Source of the DNA: Polyangia bacterium
GTDB lineage: Bacteria; Myxococcota_A; Polyangia; Polyangiales; Polyangiaceae
Assembly (NCBI GenBank): GCA_030430975.1
Contig: JAUIKB010000391.1
Coordinates: 1 to 5,945 of the forward strand
DNA: 5,945 nucleotides
Reading direction: 5' to 3'
Below the pieces are notes generated by a model. It was not told the origin of the DNA and made no database searches. It saw nothing but the letters and a program-made list of their open reading frames with translations. Of the stretch, positions 5,439-5,945 are shown piece by piece (the first letter of the stretch is position 1; the number at the start of each line of letters is the position of its first letter). The translations under genes were made by a program, and so were the position numbers.

Positions 5439-5945
5439 CTACGTCCGGCGCGCCAACTCCGCTGTCACGGGCCGGCCGGCGATCGTGGACGCGTTCAGTT
5501 TGTCGAGCACGCGGTTGACTTTTCCCTTGCTCACTCCGACGAGCGAGTGTCGGTGCCTAACGCGGATGTAGTCGGTGCGAGTGCGTTTGAGCACGTCTTC
5601 AAAGTCGCCTTCGGTCGCTCCATCGCGCCGCCCCACGTTGACGTAGATCTCAGTGACGTCGTCTTCACTCGAATCGCGCGCTGAGCGCGACGTTCGCTCG
5701 TCACGACCCCGCCCAGCAGATTCCTTGTCTTCGTCGCTTCGCGCTGTTCGTTTGGCGGGTCGTTCGTCACGCTCGTCGCTTCGCGCTCGTCGTTTCGTGG
5801 GTCGTTCGTCGCGTTCATCGCTTCGCGCTGTTCGTTTGGCGGGTCGTTCGTCGCGTTCATCGCTTCGCGCTCGTCGCTTGGCGGGTCGCTCATCGCGTTC
5901 ATCGCGTTCGTCGCTTCGCGCTCGTCGCCTGGCGGGTCGCTCATC
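5439..5945 (-). CDS. Probable DEAD-box RNA helicase, C-terminus only (DbpA-type RNA-binding domain)
   Basis: This minus-strand frame is open from the right edge to the stop at 5439-5441 (168 residues visible); the start and helicase core lie outside. Residues 1-70 are copies of a 14-residue charged repeat (DERDERPAKRRARS type). Residues 71-96 are a Ser/Arg/Asp linker. Residues 97-168 fit a DbpA-type RRM: VTEIYVNVGRRDGATEGDF, an IRVRHRHSLVGV strand, a helix with VNRVLDKLNAS, and IAGRPVTAELARR. The leading (I/L)Y(V/I)NVGR(R/K)DG and closing Gly-Arg-x-Val-x-x-Glu patterns are characteristic of domains at the C-terminus of DEAD-box helicases of the DbpA/CsdA group, which bind structured RNA such as rRNA. 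The middle of the domain lacks the usual IGxI turn, so RNA specificity may differ. The helicase identity is inferred from the domain, as no helicase motif is visible. An in-frame GTG at 5636 is internal, not a start. Confidence 0.78.
   Translation of the reverse strand, partial: DERPARRRARSDERDERDERPAKRRARSDERDERPAKRTARSDERDERPTKRRARSDERDERPAKRTARSDEDKESAGRGRDERTSRSARDSSEDDVTEIYVNVGRRDGATEGDFEDVLKRTRTDYIRVRHRHSLVGVSKGKVNRVLDKLNASTIAGRPVTAELARRT
5736..5945 (-). repeat. 42-bp tandem repeat encoding DERDERPAK(R)(R/T)ARS units
   Basis: Reading the minus strand, units lie at 5945-5913 (cut by the edge), 5912-5862 (51 bp, with one extra DER triplet), 5861-5820, 5819-5778 and 5777-5736 (42 bp each). 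The encoded 14-mers are DERDERPAKRTARS, DERDERPTKRRARS and DERDERPAKRTARS in the three regular copies. The DNA is also repetitive, and other frames stay open through it, producing spurious long reading frames. Unit length is a multiple of three, so copy-number change would keep the helicase frame. The array probably continues beyond the window. Confidence 0.9.

Noticed and set aside
5400..5684. 94-codon plus-strand frame across the helicase C-terminus
   Set aside because: It is antisense to the DbpA-type domain and shares no recognisable features with known proteins.
5531..5944. 137-codon minus-strand frame with MSDPPGDEREATNA-like repeats
   Set aside because: It is an alternative frame of the 42-bp DNA repeat. 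Beyond the repeat it has no domain character, whereas the overlapping minus-strand frame ending at 5439 continues into a recognisable DbpA domain.
5736..5945. Regular repeat considered as a CRISPR array
   Set aside because: The units are contiguous at 42 bp without unique spacers, are multiples of three and encode a continuous charged peptide in frame with a real domain.

Overview
The window is GC-rich and almost fully coding. No gene-free stretch exceeds about 65 bases. The mixture of a Ccm-type haem-export permease, a TolC outer-membrane factor with a Sec signal peptide, a mitochondrial-MCAD-like acyl-CoA dehydrogenase and a DbpA-domain helicase tail indicates a Gram-negative, respiring bacterium. 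Myxococcota or a related former deltaproteobacterial lineage would fit, but this is an inference from gene style and base composition. No rRNA or single-copy phylogenetic marker is present to settle it.

Layout: on the plus strand, bases 1-981 hold the 3' part of a PrsW-family intramembrane protease that is open at the left edge. It converges, across a 34-base gap, on a run of seven minus-strand genes. Read in the direction of transcription (right to left) these are: (1) the C-terminal end of a probable DEAD-box RNA helicase, with a low-complexity DER/PAKR repeat tail and a DbpA-type RNA-binding domain (5945-5439, cut by the right edge); (2) a TPR protein (5373-4729); (3) a TolC-family outer-membrane efflux protein (4677-3262); (4) ccmC, haem exporter permease (3211-2510); (5) a CcmD-like single-pass protein (2510-2274); (6) an unannotated 41-residue membrane miniprotein (2284-2159); (7) a medium-chain-like acyl-CoA dehydrogenase (2155-1016).

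The last four genes are tightly packed: a TGATG junction between ccmC and ccmD, an 11-base overlap between ccmD and the miniprotein, and 3 bases between the miniprotein stop and the dehydrogenase ATG, whose Shine-Dalgarno lies in the last codons of the miniprotein. They are therefore probably co-transcribed and partly translationally coupled. This links haem delivery for c-type cytochromes with an FAD-dependent beta-oxidation enzyme, although the rest of the Ccm machinery (ccmA, B, E, F, H) is not in the window. The gaps flanking the TPR and TolC genes carry inverted repeats that may be operators or RNA hairpins. The most unusual elements are the 42-bp tandem repeat in the helicase tail, the hidden miniprotein, and the pair of adjacent palindromes before the TPR gene. 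I see no CRISPR, tRNA, rRNA, insertion sequence, phage or obvious defence system.
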